DNA from: Ramlibacter sp. | GTDB taxonomy: Bacteria > Pseudomonadota > Gammaproteobacteria > Burkholderiales > Burkholderiaceae_C | Length of the DNA: 8,341 nucleotides | NCBI GenBank assembly: GCA_026785815.1 | Contig: JAJAZH010000456.1 | Span: 1 to 8,341, forward strand | Direction: 5' to 3' | In this document: positions 7,501 to 8,341 of the stretch, piece by piece | Layout of the letters: every line of letters begins with the position of its first letter | How positions within the stretch are numbered: position 1 is the stretch's first letter | Notes under the pieces: generated by a model | The model's input: only the letters and a program-made list of their open reading frames with translations | What the model was told of the DNA's origin: nothing | Database searches by the model: none | Program-made: the position numbers and the translations under genes

Positions 7501-7618
7501 CGGCCGGGGCCGAGGCGACGCCGGAGCTGGGCTCCGAGCCGCCACCGCAGGCGGCCATCAGTGCCGCCGCAATGGTGGACGCGAACGTCAGGGACCATCT
7601 TCTTGAAATCTGGAACAT
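4562..7618 (-). CDS. Subtilisin-like serine protease (S8) lipoprotein with I9 propeptide and PA domain
   Basis: This is a secreted endopeptidase precursor of 1018 residues. It has a signal peptide with a lipobox-like LMAAC (Cys24) then GGGSEPSS; a low-complexity linker to about 78; an I9-type propeptide (about 82-184, AYIVQLAE to AVSKDEIRSL); and a peptidase S8 domain (about 205-690). Catalytic residues are Asp217 (GMVDSGIWPES), His303 (GGHGTHTAS) and Ser633 (SGTSMSSPHVAG), with oxyanion Asn408 (SAGNSGP). A PA domain (about 450-570) is inserted between Asn408 and Ser633. An Fn3-like domain follows (about 745-825, RRVTNVGDASATYTPSY), then a pre-peptidase-like beta domain (about 838-958) and a short beta module. 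Apart from Cys24, eight cysteines lie in four close pairs (255/266, 344/353, 481/505, 712/721), suggesting disulfides. The start at 7618 is set by a strong ribosome binding site and the signal peptide; the frame extends to 7735 without either. All catalytic residues are present, so it should be active. Confidence 0.95.
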   Translation of the reverse strand: MFQISRRWSLTFASTIAAALMAACGGGSEPSSGVASAPAALTKAALVQSPTAASAEDSAEVTSAPVDGDRVNRGPSAHANKAYIVQLAEMPVTAYDGGIQGLQPTKPRKGQKINPNSPAVVNYLAHLTARHDSVLRGVGNARKLYSYGYVFNGFAAELTEAQAQKLALTKGVLAVSKDEIRSLDTASTPNFLGLSGTGGFWNTTGARGEGVVIGMVDSGIWPESESFTDRTGTNGNASKDGKLDYQQIPGWHGKCTPGDQFTGTDCNQKLIGARYYNAGWGGNAGIASQFPEEYNSPRDFGGHGTHTASTAGGNSGVTATGQAAAFGTVSGMAPRARIAAYKVCWSVSPAGGCASSDSVAAIDQAGADGVDVINFSISGTRTNFRDPVEIAFLFAADAGVFVAASAGNSGPATGTVAHPSPWLTTVAAGTHNRGSSGSVTLGNGMTYFGAALVASSVGPSDLIDSTAAGLPGANATLVALCYPATQNGGLPVLDPAKVAGKIVVCDRGVIARTDKSQAVKDAGGIGMVLVNTSVNSLNADLHSVPTVHLQSTDRAAVKLYAATIGAKATLNPSTLNASTPAPFTASFSSRGPLLAAQGNLLKPDLIAPGQDILAAVAPPGNGGRSFDLYSGTSMSSPHVAGLAALFKQLYPAWSPMAIKSALMTTGTDVLDGSISTSTRIFRQGAGHVKPIAATNPGLVFDSGFADWLGFLCGTQLPTSFCTSSGIAVLHPSDLNVASIAMGAVPGTQTVTRRVTNVGDASATYTPSYTGMTGFTVSVSPASLTIAPGQTKEFSVSLTRTTATLGAYAGGQLTLSDGSHNVRIPVVARPVAMAAPVEVRESYSVTFGYTGAFSATPRGLVPAVKSPGVVATGGEVSFSVVVPAGSTYARFSLFDSEVLPASDLDLEVYLGTTLVGSSGGATTQEEVNLTNPAAGIYTVKVIGYAVPVGSANFNLFSWTLGTSSAGNMTVTAPASAVTGQTGTIGITTSGLTAGIKYLGSIAYGGTTNMPAPTIVRLYP

Positions 7619-7626
7619 CGGGGTTT

Positions 7627-7633
7627 CCTCCTG
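7627..7633 (-). promoter_or_regulatory. Strong ribosome binding site that sets the protease start
   Basis: On the - strand AGGAGGAAACCCCGATG precedes the signal peptide: AGGAGGA lies eight bases before the ATG at 7618. It is the best Shine-Dalgarno in the window and rules out the upstream in-frame ATG at 7735. Confidence 0.88.
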
Positions 7634-7640
7634 GGTCGGT

Positions 7641-7668
7641 GATCGGGACTCCTTGTGGGAGTCCGATC
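7641..7668 (-). promoter_or_regulatory. Hairpin in the protease mRNA leader
   Basis: GATCGGGACTCC (7641-7652) and GGAGTCCGATC (7658-7668) form an 11-bp stem with one bulged base and a five-base loop. On the protease strand it ends 22 bases before the start codon, just upstream of the ribosome binding site. It could stabilise the transcript, influence translation or be an operator dyad. It lacks a following T-run, so it is not a terminator. Confidence 0.5.
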
Positions 7669-7887
7669 GCGGGTTGGTGTTGTGCTGACTGTCGGTGCAA
7701 TCTGTTGAAAGCGCCGGCCGTGACGATTCCGGCACAGCCGGGTCGACGCGTCAATGGGGCCAACGAGGAAGGCCGCCTGAAATCGTTGCCTCCAGCCGCA
7801 TGGAACGCGGGTAACTCTTTGTAGCGACACACCTTCGGGTGCGCAAAATCGGTGCGGCGACGGCTGGTCCGGGCTTTCGCTTATGCT

Positions 7888-7893
7888 TTGACA
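7888..7893 (+). promoter_or_regulatory. Possible -35 element for the deaminase gene
   Basis: TTGACA matches the sigma-70 -35 consensus exactly and lies 26 bases before the deaminase ATG. No good -10 hexamer appears 16-18 bases downstream; the AT-richer stretch TTCGTATTC abuts the start codon. If it is used, transcription would begin near the ATG and give a leaderless or nearly leaderless mRNA. A chance match is quite possible. Confidence 0.3.
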
Positions 7894-7919
7894 CGCTCGA
7901 AACTACGCCATTCGTATTC

Positions 7920-8341
7920 ATGTCATTTTTGCCTCCCGTCGCTCCCGATCGCCTGCCCGAACTGCTGCGGCGAATGCCGAAGGCCGAACTCCATGTTCAC
8001 ATCGAAGGCACGCTCGAGCCGGAGCTGATTTTCAGCATGGCGCGGCGCAACCAGGTGGCCTTGCCCTATGCCAGCGTGCAGGAGCTGCGCGACGCGTACG
8101 ACTTCAGCGATTTGCAGAGTTTCCTGGACATCTACTACACCGGGGCCTGCGTGTTGCGGACGGAACGCGACTTCGAGGACATGGGACGCGCCTATCTCGA
8201 ACGGGCCGCAGCCGACAACGTGGTCCATGCCGAGATCTTTTTCGATCCGCAGACCCATACCGCCCGCGGCGTCTCGATGGCCAACGTGATCGACGGCCTG
8301 CACCGTGCCTGCTGCGGCGCCCGGGAAGAGCAGGGCGTCGA
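7920..8341 (+). CDS. add: Adenine/adenosine deaminase, N-terminal part (3' truncated by window edge)
   Basis: The first 140 codons of an amidohydrolase-superfamily deaminase are present; the usual length is about 330-350 residues. It hydrolytically deaminates a purine (adenine to hypoxanthine, or adenosine to inosine) in the cytoplasm. The metal-binding HxH motif is PKAELHVHIEGTLEPELIF (20-38) with His25 and His27. The following blocks LPYASVQELRDAYDF (48-62), LQSFLDIYYTG (65-75) and NVVHAEIFFDPQTHTARGVS (100-119) resemble most closely the bacterial group that includes Pseudomonas aeruginosa PA0148, reported to act on adenine rather than adenosine. The specificity residues lie beyond the window, so I leave the substrate open. 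ATG 7920 gives a normal LPELLRRMPKAELH lead-in helix; no Shine-Dalgarno precedes it, and ATG 7974 would leave only six residues before His25. Its product fits downstream of the purine importer on the left. Confidence 0.9.
   Translation, partial: MSFLPPVAPDRLPELLRRMPKAELHVHIEGTLEPELIFSMARRNQVALPYASVQELRDAYDFSDLQSFLDIYYTGACVLRTERDFEDMGRAYLERAAADNVVHAEIFFDPQTHTARGVSMANVIDGLHRACCGAREEQGV

Larger units (their letters stand above)
7619..7919. other. Divergent intergenic region between protease and deaminase genes
   Basis: This 301-base stretch must hold the promoters of both outward-facing genes. I see the protease ribosome binding site, a leader hairpin (7641-7668), a TTGACA hexamer facing the deaminase (7888-7893) and a small CACC-TTCG-GGTG hairpin (7831-7842). 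I find no convincing -10/-35 pair for the protease, no recognisable operator and no small gene. Frames crossing it lack start signals and protein-like composition. Confidence 0.6.

Noticed and set aside
7619..7735. Upstream extension of the protease frame to an ATG at 7735 (39 extra residues)
   Set aside because: The extension is polar, would bury the signal peptide and has no ribosome binding site, whereas ATG 7618 has AGGAGGA at ideal spacing followed by a normal signal peptide.
7831..7842. CACC-TTCG-GGTG hairpin as a terminator or regulatory RNA
   Set aside because: The stem is only four perfect pairs, no T-run follows, and such short dyads are common in GC-rich intergenic DNA.

Overview
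The window reads as GC-rich proteobacterial DNA with strong codon bias, packed genes and Gram-negative lipoprotein signals. The KRSLLKAAG-type leader of the binding protein and the CGGGS start of the mature protease suggest Burkholderiales. The dispersed palindrome of the GTCATTCCCGCG...GCGGGAATGAC type is also common in Xanthomonadaceae. I therefore place it only as a beta- or gamma-proteobacterium, most likely Burkholderiales.

Left half (1-4058, + strand): one operon for a BMP-type (nucleoside-family) ABC importer. It holds the C-terminal part of the tandem-NBD ATPase (cut by the window edge), two BPD_transp_2-type permeases and a BMP-family substrate-binding lipoprotein. The two permeases are separated by about 157 bases carrying a palindromic dispersed repeat. 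A 53-codon frame crosses the repeat and overlaps the first permease's stop and the second permease's start. A hairpin with a T-run (4105-4143) closes the operon, and it also covers the apparent start of the next reading frame.

Middle (4105-7618): a small secreted or lipoprotein gene of unknown function (+) converges with a large gene on the - strand. The large gene encodes a 1018-residue lipoprotein-type subtilase with an I9 propeptide, an S8 domain with an inserted PA domain, and beta-rich C-terminal domains. The two are separated by a strong bidirectional terminator (4495-4533).

Right end (7619-8341): a 301-base divergent intergenic region, then the 5' part of an adenine/adenosine deaminase gene (+), cut by the right edge.

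Functionally, the importer would bring in purine nucleosides or bases and the deaminase would start their salvage or breakdown. The unknown lipoprotein and the protease lie between these two purine functions and look unrelated to them. I see no clear evidence of a novel defence, mobile or RNA-guided system. The most interesting points are the repeat-borne reading frame bridging the two permeases, the terminator that overlaps a start codon, and the plant-like layout of the protease.
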